A stretch of DNA of 64,000 nt from Hydractinia symbiolongicarpus. Taxonomy: Eukaryota; Cnidaria; Hydrozoa; Anthoathecata; Hydractiniidae. Each line of letters opens with the position of its first letter. Within the stretch, counting starts at the first letter, position 1. The notes under the pieces are model-generated. The model did not search any database. It was not told the origin of the DNA and saw nothing but the letters and a program-made list of their open reading frames with translations. Of this stretch, positions 51,956 to 64,000 are shown one piece after another. The translations under genes were made by a program, and so were the position numbers. The stretch covers positions 18,970,001 through 19,034,000 of the forward strand of contig NC_079883.1 in NCBI RefSeq assembly GCF_029227915.1. The letters run 5' to 3'.

Positions 51956-54900
51956 TTGCGAAGCATTGAGCTTTGCGAGCGAAGCGAGCGAAGCGAAATT
52001 GTGGAGCACGTTTGCTACACGCGAGGTATACCAAGAGAATTATTGAGATTCTCAAAATTTCGATAGAAAAAAAATCATATAAAATCAGCGTAAAGAAATA
52101 GGACTGATATTTTTGCACATAAAGCTAGGGTATTTTTTTTTCTAATAAAACAAATAAGTTTGGACCGAGGGGTTAAAGTATAAGTTTAGTAAAAAATGCA
52201 ATAAGTACGGCTCGTACCCCCCCACCCCCGGATTTTGACCCCCCCCCCCCCCGTCTTTTGGTCCGGATTATACGTCCGCCGAACTTGAACACACAAAGAG
52301 GAATATGCCGTGAACAAGAAACGGTAGTCGGCATTTTAGACACGTATATTTTACAGACCCAAAATATGCCTTATTTCCTTGTATTATAGCTAATTATGGT
52401 ATAAATAATTAATTAATTACTTTGCAATTTTGCTTCTAATACTATTATAGTTGTATTTTAATGAAACATAATAGTATTAAAACGGTTTTCTTCTTTTGAA
52501 AAAATTTATTGCTAGTCCTGTTTCTAATCGACTATACTTGTGTATTTTAAGCTTTTTTGTTGCTGTGCTTTTTCTGGAGATTTTAGTTGGATTGGAAAGC
52601 TCCTGTGTAAGGTACCCATTCCTAAAGAAAAATTGAAGTAATTTGTACAATTAAAACGCGCCGAGCTGTGTTTTATTTTATTGTTTCTAAGAGGATGTAA
52701 GAATACAATATTATCAATTTTAATTGGTTTTATCCAAATCAAGGTAAGGCTTAATCACACGAAAGGTAGCTAGCTAGAGCTCAGTTTTGTATAAAAGAAT
52801 TGAAAGTAATTTGTAGAATACATATGGAGAAGCTGTATTACTACCTAACTGATAGCCAGATATAGGAAAACCTGTAGCTAGGGCGCAGACAAAACAAATA
52901 GCTCTGGGCGCTAGAGTGAGCTGACCAACCGTTTTTTATCATTTTTTATTTATTATATAAGTAACCTGTTCAGTAATTAAAAAAATATCCACTTTTGCTA
53001 TCAAACCAACAGCAATGTAATTGTCAATAGGAATTAGTTTTCCGTACACCCTCCCTGAGAACAAGGTTTAAAACGACATTAAAACATTAAAACTGTCATT
53101 AAACAGAACTTCAAGGATGCCCAAGCCGCACCACGTCCTCTAAACGGCGTGGGCATCTTCGAAACTGCTTGTAATTTTAGAACAAGGGTGCTGATAAGCT
53201 GCATACGCCGTATAACGTGCAGGCGTTTTTGGGCAAGTTTAGCGTTTTGCAAAAAAATTGAAGTATTCACCCGAAAAAACCTGCATAGACCATAAAGTAA
53301 ACTATGTGGTAGTAAAGTTCTTAAAAGAACTGTTTTTGATGGATTTGATAAAATTTACTTGATAAATAACTTTTAATTTTTATTAACTTCTTTCTCTTAA
53401 AGCATCTTTTTCCAACTATCCTCCACAAGGTATGTTACAAGAATTGAATTTTGAAAATGCTCCAGGCAAGTTCGGGAAAGTGCGGGTGGTTTTGGAAGAC
53501 AATCACTAATTTAATTGGAAAAGTTGCCCGAACTCGCCCTTATATATGTGGCTGTTTGCAGCTTATTGACACCCTCTTATTTTAGAATATTCTCAGGAAT
53601 AATAGACCAAGAGAAATTACATCACAGTTTTTTGTCCACCGCCCACGTGTGTTTGAGAACAACCCACATAACAAAGTTCATTATTTTTTAAATTATTTGT
53701 GTAAAAATTACTATTTCATTAACGATAAACCATTTGTCAGTCATTTTATTCGCCCAACAAAGAATCCTATCCAAGGTGCTTTTCTATTAGTGCTGAATTT
53801 AATAATTGACATGGTTCAGCATAGTTTTTAAAAGGGTCTGATTGCAAAATATGATTGCCAAAGTTCAGCACTTGTAATATTTGTGTATTTGTGTACTCAG
53901 CTTCTAAAACACACACAAGAGACATTATAATTTCCTCTGGGTGATTACATTAATGTTGGTTGAAAAAAAACCGAATGATGAGAAGCATATGTTTTTAAAT
54001 GGGTCTAGGACAATAAACTTATTTAATTTCCCTTGGCCTTGCATCAATCAAATTCTGAAAAAATAAACACTTCTAAAATTATTTTGTCAGATTTGGAAAC
54101 TGTTGGTATGGTTGGAACTTTGCGTATAAAATTAGTAAAGTTGCCAAATTGTTTAGTTTTTTTCTTTTATACTTTTCCGAATTAGCCTTAATTATTTATA
54201 AGATGAAAAACAGTGCTTTCAATTCCATTGACTTGGCCATCCCTTAAAGGCACTGGAAGCTTCACTATATGAAAATGTTTTCTTTTTCTTTTAGATTGTG
54301 TACAATGGGAGTGAGTGATGTAATCTTCTAATGCGTGTGGTGAAAAGAAGGCGAATCCGTTATTGTTTTTCTGCCCAAATTTGAAGCTATTTAATAAATC
54401 TTGATAAAGTTAAAAAACTGTTTTGATTTGTTTGTTTTTGTTTTACTTGTTTCCCGTGAGTTTTCGAAATTCGTTCCAGCAGATTCTGTGGCTTCTACTG
54501 CCGGTATTTTTACGTGAAAAAAAATACTGTTTTGTTGTGAGGTCATTTACGAAATCGTTAACGTTAGGACCAACTTCTGCGGGTAGTACAACTCGATGTA
54601 TCACATATCTTTCGGAATACTGCTAAAAGTGTAATTTTGTATTGCGCTCTTTACTTTTACCGTTCTGTGGGAAAAGGCGGTACAAAATTTTAACACGCGT
54701 TATTCGTTTTTGTTAGTTTCGCGTAATCTAATTTTCTCGCACATTTTGAAAAGAATATCCCACGCACATCAAATACTCGCGCAGTCTATTCGCAAAAAAA
54801 CTGTTTTTGAGCAACGAATTGTTCCGCAGAGCGTTCATTTTCCTACCTCGTCCCCAGGGTTCTTCTATATGATATTCAATTTTGATGTATTTCGGAAGAT

Positions 54901-57900
54901 GTTAGCGCCAATTAAACAAGAAGCGCTAGGGACAAAGTATTGGATAGTTTAATTTTGCTTGCAACTTGCGAAATGCTTCGCAACCTTTTTTTTAATTTCT
55001 AGTTGCTTTTTGCGAAGCAATTGAGCTTTGCGAGCGAAGCGAGCGAAGCGAAATTGTGGAGCACGTTTGCTACACGCGAGGTATACCAAGAGAATTATTG
55101 AGATTCTCAAAATTTCGATAGAAAAAAAAATCATATAAAATCAGCGTGAAGAAATAGGACTGATATTTTTGCACATAAAGCTAGGGTATTTTTTTTCTAA
55201 TAAAACAAATAAGTTTGGACCAAGGGGTTAAAGTATAAGTTCAGTAAAAAATGCAATAGGTACGGCTCGTACCCCCCCACCCCCGGATTTTGACCCCCCC
55301 CGTCTTTTTGTCCGGATTATACGTCCGCCGAACTTGAACACACAAAGAGGAATATGCCGTGAACAAGAAACGGTAGTCGGCATTTTAGACACGTATATTT
55401 TACAGACCCAAAATATGCCTTATTTCTTTGTATTATAGCTAATTATGGTATAAATAATTAATTAATTACTTTGCAATTTTGCTTCTAATACTATTATAGT
55501 TGTATTTTAATGAAATATAATAGTATTAAAACGGTTTTCTTCTTTTGAAAAAATTTATTGCTAGTCCTGTTTCTAATCGACTTTACTTGTGTATTTTAAG
55601 CTTTTTTGTTGCTGTGCTTTTTCTGGAGATTTTAGTTGGATTGGAAAGCTCCTGTGTAAGGTACCCTTTCCTAAAGAAAAATTGAAGTAATTTGTACAAT
55701 TATAACGCGCCGAGCTGTGTTTTATTTTATTGTTTCTAAGAAGATGTAAGAATACAATATTATCAATTTTAATTGGTTTTATCCAAATCAAGGTAAGGCT
55801 TAATCACACGAAAGGTAGCTAGCTAGAGCTCAGTTTTGTATAAAAGAATTGAAAGTAATTTGTAGAATACATATGGAGAAGCTGTATTACTACCTAACTG
55901 ATAGCCAGATATAGGAAAACCTGTAGCTAGGGCGCAGACAAAACAAATAGCTCTGGGCGCTAGAGTGAGCTGACCAACCGTTTTTTATCATTTTTTATTT
56001 ATTATATATATAAGTAACCTGTTACAGTAATTAAAAAAATATCCACTTTTGCTATCAAACCAACAGCAATGTAATTGTCAATAGGAATTAGTTTTCCCTA
56101 CACCCTCCCTGAGAACAAGGTTTAAAACGACATTAAAACATTAAAACTGTCATTAAACAGAACTTCAAGGATGCCCAAGCACCACGTCCTCTAAACGGCG
56201 TGGGCATCTTCGAAACTGCTTGTAATTTTAGAACAAGGGTGCTGATAAGCTGCATACGCCGTATAACGTGCAGGCGTTTTTGGGCAAGTTTAGCGTTTTG
56301 CAAAAAAATTGAAGTATTCACCCGAAAAAACCTGCATAGACCATAAAGTGAACTATGTGGTAGTAAAGTTCTTAAAAGAACTGTTTTTGATGGTTTTTGA
56401 TAAAATACTTGATAAATAACTTTTAATTTTTATTAACTTCTTTCTCTTAAAGCATCTTTTTCCAACTATCGTCCACAAGGTATGTTACAAGGAATTGAAT
56501 TTTGAAAATGCTCCAGGCAAGTTCGGGAAAGTGCGGGCGGTTTTGGAAGACAATCACTAATTTAATTGGAAAAGTTGCCCGAACTTGCCCTTATATATGT
56601 TGCTGTTTGCAGCTTATTGACACCCTCTTATTTTAGAATATTCTTAGGAATAATAGACCAAGAGAAATTACATCACAGTTTTTTGTCCACCGCCCACGTG
56701 TGTTTGAGAACAACCCACATAACAAAGTTCATTATTTTTTAAATTATTTGTGTAAAAATTACTATTTCATTCACGATAAACCATTTGTCAGTCATTTTAT
56801 TCGCCCAACAAAGAATCCTATCCAAGGTGCTTTTCTATTAGTGCTGAATTTAATAATTGACATGGTTCAGCATAGTTTTTAAAAGGGTCTGATTGCAAAA
56901 TATGATTGTCAAAGTTCAGCACTTGTAATATTTGTGTATTTGTGTACTCAGCTTCTAAAACACACACAAGAGACATTATAATTTCCTCTGGGTGATTACA
57001 TTAATGTTGGTTGAAAAAAAACTGAATGATGAGAAGCATATGTTTTTAAATGGGTCTAGGACAATAAACTTATTTGATTTCCCCTGGCCTTGCATCAATC
57101 AAATTCTGAAAAAATAAACACTTCTAAAATGATTTTGTCAGATTTGGAAACTGTTGGTATGGTTGGAACTTTGTGTATAAAATTAGTAAAGTTGCCAAAT
57201 TGTTTAGTTTTTTTCTTTTATACTTTTCCGAATTAGCCTTAATTATTTATAAGATGAAAAACAGTGCTTTTAATTCCATTGACTTGGCCATCCCTTAAAG
57301 GCACTGGAAGCTTCACTATATGAAAATGTTTTCTTTTTCTTTTAGATTGTGTACAATGGGAGTGAGTGATGTAATCTTCTAATGCGTGTGGTGAAAAGAA
57401 GGCGAATCCGTTATTGTTTTTCTGCCCAAATTTGAAGCTATTTAATAAATCTTTATAAAGTTAAAAAACTGTTTTGATTTGTTTGTTTTTGTTTTAATTG
57501 TTTCCCGTGAGTTTTCGAAATTCGTTCCAGCAGATTCTGTGGCTTCTACTGCCGGTATTTTTACGTGAAAAAAATACTGTTTTGTTGTGAGGTCATTTAC
57601 GAAATCGTTACGTTAGGACCAACTTCTGCGGGTTGTACAACTCGATGTATCACATATCTTTCGGAATACTGCTAAAAGTGTAATTTTGTATTGCGCTCTT
57701 TACTTTTACCATTCTGTGGGAAAAGGCGGTACAAAATTTTAACACGCGTTATTCGTTTTTGTTAGTTTCGCGTAATCTAATTTTCTCGCACATTTTGAAA
57801 AGAATATCCCACGCACATCAAATACTCGCGCAGTCTATTCGCAAAAAAAACTGTTTTTGAGCAACGAATTGTTCCGCAGAGCGTTCATTTTCCTACCTCG

Positions 57901-58033
57901 TCCCCAGGGTTCTTCTATATGATATTCAATTTTGATGTATTTCGGAAGATGTTAGCGCCAAAGAAACAAGAAGCGCTAGGGACAAAGTATTGGATAGTTT
58001 AATTTTGCTTGCAACTTGCGAAATGCTTCGCAA
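51956..58033. repeat. 3.05-kb unit repeated twice in tandem
   Basis: Unit 1 runs 51956-54983 and unit 2 55010-58033, with a period of 3050-3054 bp and near-identity (scattered substitutions and few indels, such as the C run at 52238-52252 versus 55292-55300). Each unit begins TTGCGAAGCA then GAGCTTTGCGAGCGAAGCG and ends with the inverse TGCTTCGCAA plus a T run, a short terminal inverted repeat. No convincing gene: the same small frames (e.g. 52524-52742 and 55573-55791) recur only because the DNA is duplicated. It interrupts the RNase H fragment. It may be a non-autonomous DNA transposon duplicated in place. Confidence 0.85.
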
Positions 58034-59360
58034 CCTTTTTTTTAATTTCTAGTTTAGATGCCATTAAGTATTATGTATATTGAGCAATTTCAGACCAATG
58101 TTAACAAGCAACCACTTTCTGAATGTGTTCTGCCAAACGTCTGAACTGTTCAAGAACAAGAGGCTTACTGTGTTTTACTCCATATTTATACCCCCTGTTT
58201 GTGGTATGGTCCTATGGCCTTAAGTAACAAGCTTAAGGCAGTCTATTGTTATCTATTGTTTTGGTTAAATTAATATAGTGTTGACTATTAGTCATAGGTC
58301 ACCAACACATTTGTAAAATTAATAATGCAGAATGACAAAACACTAGTGAACCAGGTTAGCCTTATACTAGGAGTCAATGGAGACATACCTTTCCTTCTTT
58401 AACCCCAATTAACATGTGCTAAACTTTTAGTTTAGCACCATGTAAAACATTGCTAGGAAGTGCAGAATTAATTAGTGCGAAATTGAGGTGCTCATGGGAT
58501 ATTTTAGCAGTATTTAAGCATGTAACTAATTCAATTTACGTTAGTGTCAATTTTAATTTTTTTTTGCATAGCGCAAAACTTAAGTGTATATAAATTCCCA
58601 TTATTGGGGTGTTTGTGCAGAATAGTTAATGCACTTTTTACCCTAATTCACACAAAATTCCACACTTTATATTCCACACGCTTTTATTCTCACAGTTTTT
58701 CTTACCCTCAACAAGTTGACAATGGTGTCTTTGCCCAGGACAGTGGCCGGAAAATCCCCCTGTTCAAATGAACCAAAGTTTTTTTGGAAACTCTGGGGGT
58801 CACAGAAAGCGTATTTTACATATGGTATTTTACACATATTTCACATGTAACAAAGACTCGTACAATTATGACTACTTGTGAAAATATTTGATTTTTTAGA
58901 CGAAACACGAAAAAAAACATTTTCTTCAAAGTTTAAACCTGCTTTTCATCTTAATAGGGCCACTTTTTTATAATGACGTCTAAATTTTAGCTGAGGTTGG
59001 ATGTCCCTATTCTTTACGCTTTCCAGCCTCAAATGTTCTTTGTGTTATACCAATTGTAGACTCATTATTTTATTCCTATAGTCTATGAAGGCATTTAGGC
59101 TGAGTACATTAATATAGTCTACGAAGGTATTTAGGCTAAGTACATTAATACGTTCTTAATTTTTGCCAAAATCTCAGCCTTAATGTCCTTCTAAACTAGG
59201 TTCTTATAAAAAACTGTGTACCAACAAACCCCAATTATATAAATTTAAACATTGGCCTTTCTAATTCAATTTATTACAAGTCAGCAAAAAATTGCCAACA
59301 TTGCCTGCTCTACGTCAGCAAACTTGTGTTTCAAATTGACAATTTATTTTGTTTGCAATA
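58034..59360. other. No supported gene
   Basis: AT-rich sequence. A short near-duplication (TAGTCTAYGAAGGYATTTAGG, two copies) lies at 59081-59150. Ends at the left terminus of Polinton copy 2. Confidence 0.5.
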
Positions 59361-59678
59361 GTAGTAGTAGGGAGTGATTATAATCAGGTTTTCGCTCCTT
59401 TCACACCTTTACCCTCAAAAACCCCGCTTTCACCATTTCCACCACCACCTCCATCCAAAATAGAAAAAATCATATGACGTCATCAACAAAAATAATATTA
59501 AATGCCAATAACTAACACATAATAAAATATTCCAGAAATATATGACGTCATCAACGCATGCGCAAAACATATACTCATATTATACAGAATATGAGTAAGG
59601 GAAATTCCCTGAAATATCCAATCCTTGACCAAACCAAAAAAAAATGCTGGTTGAAATTGAAATTTACCTATAATAAAG

Positions 59679-62600
59679 ATGAGTTGGTTCAAAAATGCAA
59701 TCAGTAAAATATATAATATCGTGTCGGCACCAGTAGCGGCAACTCGCGAAGCTATCACTAAACAACTAAGGAGCGAGCGGGATACCGTTAGTTACTATTA
59801 TAACAAGGCCAGGGATCAATTTTCAGGAACACCAACTCTCCACGATGAGGTTCAACGGGTTACCATCGAAGATTAATACCAAGGAATTGAGGACCTCAAA
59901 CACATGTTTTGGAAAGAATCTAAGCATGCCACCAACACTGATGTAATTGAGGATATCCATAATATTTTTGATGATGATGACGCGGAAATGATAGAAGACG
60001 GAAATCGCATCAAAAAATGGAGGTTCAACAAAAACCTTAACCAGCCATTGACAGATACCATTATGCGAAAAATCACACCACACGTAAACATGCGTGTGAA
60101 GATGATATACAGCTTTACCTCTGATATTTACAGAGGCGGTGGAGATGTTGCAAATTATTACAAAACAAAGAGCTCCGGGTCACTATCAAGCATGGCCGAA
60201 AGAGAGGCTTTCATCGATGAATGTGAGATGAAACGCCTTGATTTGGAAGATGCGGAATTTTGGACGAAAGCATATTTGCCACCCGACAGAACCATCGAGA
60301 CCCCAGGAGCATATGAGGGCAAGGTAAATTAGACACGTGCAGATCAAGATAATTTCTACGAGAGAGCCCCTACTTGGATGTGGCCCATTACCAGATTGGT
60401 TGCGCGGAAAAAGGTGCATTTATAGCTTTGACAAGATGGACGAGAGAACAGACAGCTTGTGCTTCTGGAGATGCCTAGCTGTTCATTACCGGGAAGAGCA
60501 AAGACAGTGCGAAAAGTTCCTTGCAAGGCCAGCTCTCAAATTAGCTCGTGAGTACTACGAGGACGCCAAGTTAAAGAGGGAAGAGGTACGTGCCACTAGG
60601 CTCGTGGATTTGGATGGTACCGCTACAAAATTCAAAATTAACATAAGAGTCTTTGAACCGAAGACAAACTACGACAAGGCCGCATGGCGTCTCGTCAATG
60701 GCCAAAATCAATACAAAAAAGACTTAGGCACGATCAACATTGGTATGCTAGGTGGTCACTGTTTCTATATCAAAAAGATGAATGTATTGATGCAGCATTG
60801 GGAATGCGATCTTTGCACGCAAAGATTTACTAGATCGGAGAACCTCACACGACACATGAATAACGAATGCGAAGCTATCAAAACCAAGATCATTTGCAAA
60901 GGTGAAAAGATAGAGCGGCTGCAGAGTAGCTCTGAAAAGGTATTCTATCCCGATAAGGGTTTCAGCTACGCGGCATGCTAATGGATTGAGGCCATGTCAC
61001 AGCAAACAGGTAGGCATATACACCACGCACTCTGTGGGCATGGGGGAGAGCGCGTGATACGTGAGGGTAGTAAGGCTGTATACAAGATCGATGGGTATGA
61101 GCCCCATGCAAAAACAGTGTACGAATATCACGGCTGTAAATTGCATGGATGCCTATGTCAACCACAGCTAACCAACGCCGATAAAAATAATTTCAATCGT
61201 ACCAAATTTAAAGAAGACCACATTCGGGGGCTGGGGTACAATCTTGTCACTGCATGGGAGTGTGAAAATCCTCCCAAGGTTAAGAGGGTATTCAAGAAAG
61301 AATTTCGAGCATACCCCCACTTCATCGTTTTTGATTTCGAGGCTCTCCTGGCACCATTGAACCAGCAGCAAACGTCTGATCTAACATATATATCAGAGCA
61401 TATCCCTGTAAGTGTAGCTATCCACGATAGTTTACAAGAACATCCTACCTTCATCATGAATGAAGATCCAAAGGTGCTTGTGCAAAAATTCGTCGAGCAA
61501 CTAGAGCAGAGACAGATCCGTATTGTGGAAGAAGTGGAACGTATATATCCCAAGCCGGATGATTTCGATATGCTCCCGGAACAAACTCACAATGCTTGGC
61601 ATGAATGGGTAAATCAAGTCACAGTGATAGGTTTCAACAGCGGCAAGTACGATATCAACCTCATAAAGCGGTATTTTGTCGAACGAATTGCGGATGATGA
61701 TAATATCAAAGTGGCAAAAAAAACAACGATTACATGTTTCTAACCACCTCGAAGTTCAAATTCATCGATATTAAAAATTTCCTCGCACCAGGCTTGAGTT
61801 ATGAAAAATGGTGCAAGTCATTGGATTGTGATCTAAAAAAATTAGTGTTTCCGTACGAGTGATTGTCCTGCTGCGAAAAATGGAACAATCGAGGCCCAGT
61901 CGATCATGAGGCGTTTTATAGCACACTCAGTGGTAAAAACACACTCTCACTTGAAGACCACCAAATTTTCAGAGATGAGTTTTTTAAGAGGGGATGCGTC
62001 ACGATGCTTGATTGGTTGGGTAAATACAATATGGCCGATGTAATACCATTTATCGAGGCCGTCGACAAAACCCGCAATACGTACTACTAGGATGAGATTG
62101 ACATTATAAAAGATGCAGTGAGCATTCCGGGTGTGTCTATGCGCTACGTTCTGAACAAATCTCTGCGGTTGAACTCCGAGATCCAGCTTTATGCTCCTGG
62201 TAATCCCTGTAAGCATAAATGTTAAGATCATTGTACCAAAGCCTGATGCGAGGATTGTAAACAAGTTTAAAAATCTTGTACATCTTGTACCAAGAACGAG
62301 GCGTAGGAGCTCCTCCAAACTGGCATGGTAGGTGGTTCCGCAATAGTATTTTGTAGGTACCACGAGAGGGATGTAACAGGTATCAGATCGCATATATATA
62401 TACCGAGCAAAACAAGTGCAAGACAATACTCAGGTATGATGCCAATATGCTGTACCCTAGTACACTACTCCAGGATTTCCCTTGTGGTAAGAAGAAGCTG
62501 GTAAAAATGGCAGACCCTGCTGAAAAAATAGATGATCTGGTGCGAGATATTCTTAATGACTGAGCTATACGACAAATTTAGCGAAATGTCCCCGTTATTT

Positions 62601-63614
62601 GTAGTCAGGGAGATCCCTGACAATCAAATTCCGCAGCATATGCACGAGTATTTAAACAAGACAGAGCGAAAACGTGTCCCAGGCATTAAAAAGCTGTTGG
62701 GAGTGATGAAAGCTGAGAAGAACCTGCTTTGTACGGACCTGCTTAAATGGTATCTTAATCATGGGTTAAAAATTACGGCTTGCTATCAAACACTTAAATA
62801 CTCACGTAAACCATTCGCGTGGTTCCCGGAAGAAATAGCGGATGCGCGTCGTCAAGCTGATAAAGACCTTGATAAACGTATTGCGGGCGATACAGCAAAA
62901 TTGAAAGGCAACAGCTTCTACGGAAAGATGATCGAGGAGTTGGCGAGATATAACAATGCCACATTTACAAGGAATGAATAGGTAGTAGATGCAGCAACGA
63001 GAAGCCCTTACTTGAAGAAATTGGAGACGCATAAGAAGTAAGGCGGCTTAAACAAGGTGTTTCCATAAATAGGACGTATCAATGTGGAATCCTTGTGTAT
63101 CAATTAGCTAAATTGCGCATGCTTGAATTTTAGTATAATTTTCTCGACAAATACATAGATCGCCGAGATTTTGAGTACATTTATATGGATACGGACTCAG
63201 CGTACTTTGCCATATCTGGCGATAATCTACGTGACGTTGTTCGTCTTGAATTAATTGAGCAGTATGATGAGGATGTTAAAAACTGGCTAGTCACCGATAA
63301 ATATTCAAGCAGAACCGGAGGTTTGTTCAAAGAAGATTTCATCGGATTCGGCTTTAACAGCCAAGTGTTATTACGTCGAAGGTAAAAATGGCACTAAGTT
63401 CTCGTGCAAAGGTATGTCTAAAAGGCAGAATGAATTGACGTGGTGTAGGTATACGGGAGCACTTAACGGAGAGCTGGATAATGCAAAAAATGTGGGATTC
63501 CGCGTATATAACCAGGGTATGGTCACATATCAGCAAAATAAGCTAGGTTTATCGGCTTTCTATGACAAAAGCTTAGTGCTCGAAGATCGTATACATACAA
63601 AGCCTTTAGAGTAG
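59679..63614 (+). pseudogene. Family-B DNA polymerase of Polinton copy 2, many stops
   Basis: It starts MSWFKNAISKIYNIVSAPVA and is broken near 59877 and 60332, at 60979 (stop), near 61740, at 61861 (TGA) and 62090 (TAG), and repeatedly thereafter. It keeps blocks lost from copy 1: the C2H2-like CDLCTQRFTRSENLTRHMN, HGGERVIREGSKAVYKIDGY and VYEYHGCKLHGC (nuclease-like region). The exonuclease site is FIVFDFEALLAP. Polymerase motif A is RYDANMLYPSTLL, motif B KLKGNSFYGKMIE and motif C YMDTDSAYFAI. The end GKNGTKFSCKGMSKRQNELT matches copy 1. It shows the ancestral domain order but cannot be expressed. Confidence 0.92.
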
Positions 63615-63663
63615 TTCGCGTCCAATATTTTGTTATAGGCCATTAAAGTTTTATAACAAAAAA

Positions 63664-63837
63664 ATGCCTTGGAAAGAAGATTGCGAGCAATTTTTTTGGA
63701 TGGGTAACTGTGATCACCCAGGGCGCTGGGTATGGGTTGAACCATCCAGTAAATCCGACAGTGCAGAAATAAAAAAAACCAGTAGTACAGGCTGCTACTG
63801 TTGTACCACGGGACATAGCACATGTCACGAGGCCTGA
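63664..63837 (+). CDS. Small Polinton open frame, uncertain frame
   Basis: 57 codons from ATG 63664 (MPWKEDCEQFFWMGNCDHPG). A shifted frame in the same stretch reads GLNHPVNPTVQK then VVQAATVVPRDIAHVTRPEI to a stop at about 63873, which looks more protein-like, so the gene is probably frameshifted. No counterpart in copy 1. Unknown role. Confidence 0.3.
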   Translation: MPWKEDCEQFFWMGNCDHPGRWVWVEPSSKSDSAEIKKTSSTGCYCCTTGHSTCHEA

Positions 63838-63922
63838 GATAGAAATATTACGACCTATGCGCGCTAATAAGCATTAAAGATGTTGCGAGGCACCACCTTT
63901 ATACACAAAGCTGCAAATAAAA

Positions 63923-64000
63923 ATGGAGTTATTACTACTGGTCGCGGTGCTACTACCTTATGTCTTGATTATTATCGGTTATTTCAGATACAGATCTTTA
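63923..64000 (+). CDS. Tiny hydrophobic protein, copy 2, cut by window edge
   Basis: MELLLLVAVLLPYVLIIIGY then FRYRSL up to the window end. Homologue of 37224-37316 (shared AVLLPYVLII and GYFRYR), after AATAAAA. Confidence 0.6.
   Translation, partial: MELLLLVAVLLPYVLIIIGYFRYRSL

Larger units (their letters stand above)
59361..64000 (+). mobile_element. Polinton/Maverick element, copy 2, runs off right edge
   Basis: It begins GTAGTAGTAGGGAGTG, as copy 1, with the polymerase end first, so it is inverted relative to copy 1 (the polymerase ends of the two copies face each other across 17.7 kb). The terminal repeat and 5' leader match 41380-41684 with more substitutions. The polymerase is full of stops. 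The HNH gene and its neighbourhood in copy 1 are absent; a different small segment lies between polymerase and the tiny hydrophobic gene. Confidence 0.92.

Noticed and set aside
52524-52742. 72-codon minus frame repeated at 55573-55791
   Set aside because: Same reason: whole-unit duplication, no protein-level evidence.
53649-53831. 60-codon frame conserved in both tandem units (also 56700-56882)
   Set aside because: Conservation follows from the recent DNA duplication; the frame starts on a non-ATG codon and has no motif.
51956-58033. Pair of long terminal repeats of an LTR retrotransposon
   Set aside because: The two 3-kb units are directly adjacent with no internal coding region, and ends do not show TG..CA; a tandem duplication explains them.

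Overview
This looks like animal nuclear DNA, most likely cnidarian and perhaps hydrozoan. It is AT-rich with many TAGCTAGC-type simple repeats. It holds a gene with canonical GT-AG introns, several non-LTR, Penelope, BEL/Pao and tyrosine-recombinase retroelements, and virus-like Polinton/Maverick elements. The taxon is inferred from resemblance to families I know from cnidarians; nothing here fixes the species.

Layout. 1-1023 is the decayed 5' part of a Polinton-type polymerase-region gene that runs off the left edge. 1449-2172 is a piggyBac-like MITE with TTAA target duplications. 4345-5016 is a Penelope GIY-YIG remnant, followed by a degenerate ~100-bp tandem array (5.4-6.6 kb). 7.9-16.4 kb is a decayed non-LTR retrotransposon (element A) whose endonuclease domain was split by a second, largely intact non-LTR element (B, 8610-13412). 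16.5-18.4 kb is an unclassified repeat inserted in a TA microsatellite. 19-20 kb has a C2-domain exon. 22.7-24.6 kb is a BEL/Pao pol fragment and 25.0-25.4 kb an endonuclease fragment.

The centrepiece is a complete-ended Polinton at 25763-41684: 15.9 kb, ~245-bp terminal inverted repeats, 6-bp target duplication TGACCA. It carries a probable major capsid protein, a probable minor capsid protein, several small membrane proteins, a retroviral-type integrase, an FtsK/HerA-type packaging ATPase, a BRO-N protein, an HNH nuclease and a family-B DNA polymerase. The capsid gene and several small genes are open, but integrase, ATPase, polymerase and others are frameshifted or deleted, so the copy is a fossil. 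A second copy in opposite orientation starts at 59361 and runs off the right edge. Its polymerase is riddled with stops but keeps catalytic blocks that the first copy has lost.

Between the two Polintons lie a tyrosine-recombinase fragment (42.2-42.8 kb), a clean seven-exon minus-strand gene of unknown function (44103-50068, 1206 codons plus stop, all splice phases agree), an RNase H fragment of a retroelement, and a 3.05-kb sequence repeated twice in tandem (51956-58033).

Within the Polinton, genes on both strands share an AATAAA-like block touching or almost touching the start codon. One membrane protein starts with the nine residues LYPSLPSAP, which contain both a YPxL and a PSAP late-domain-like motif.
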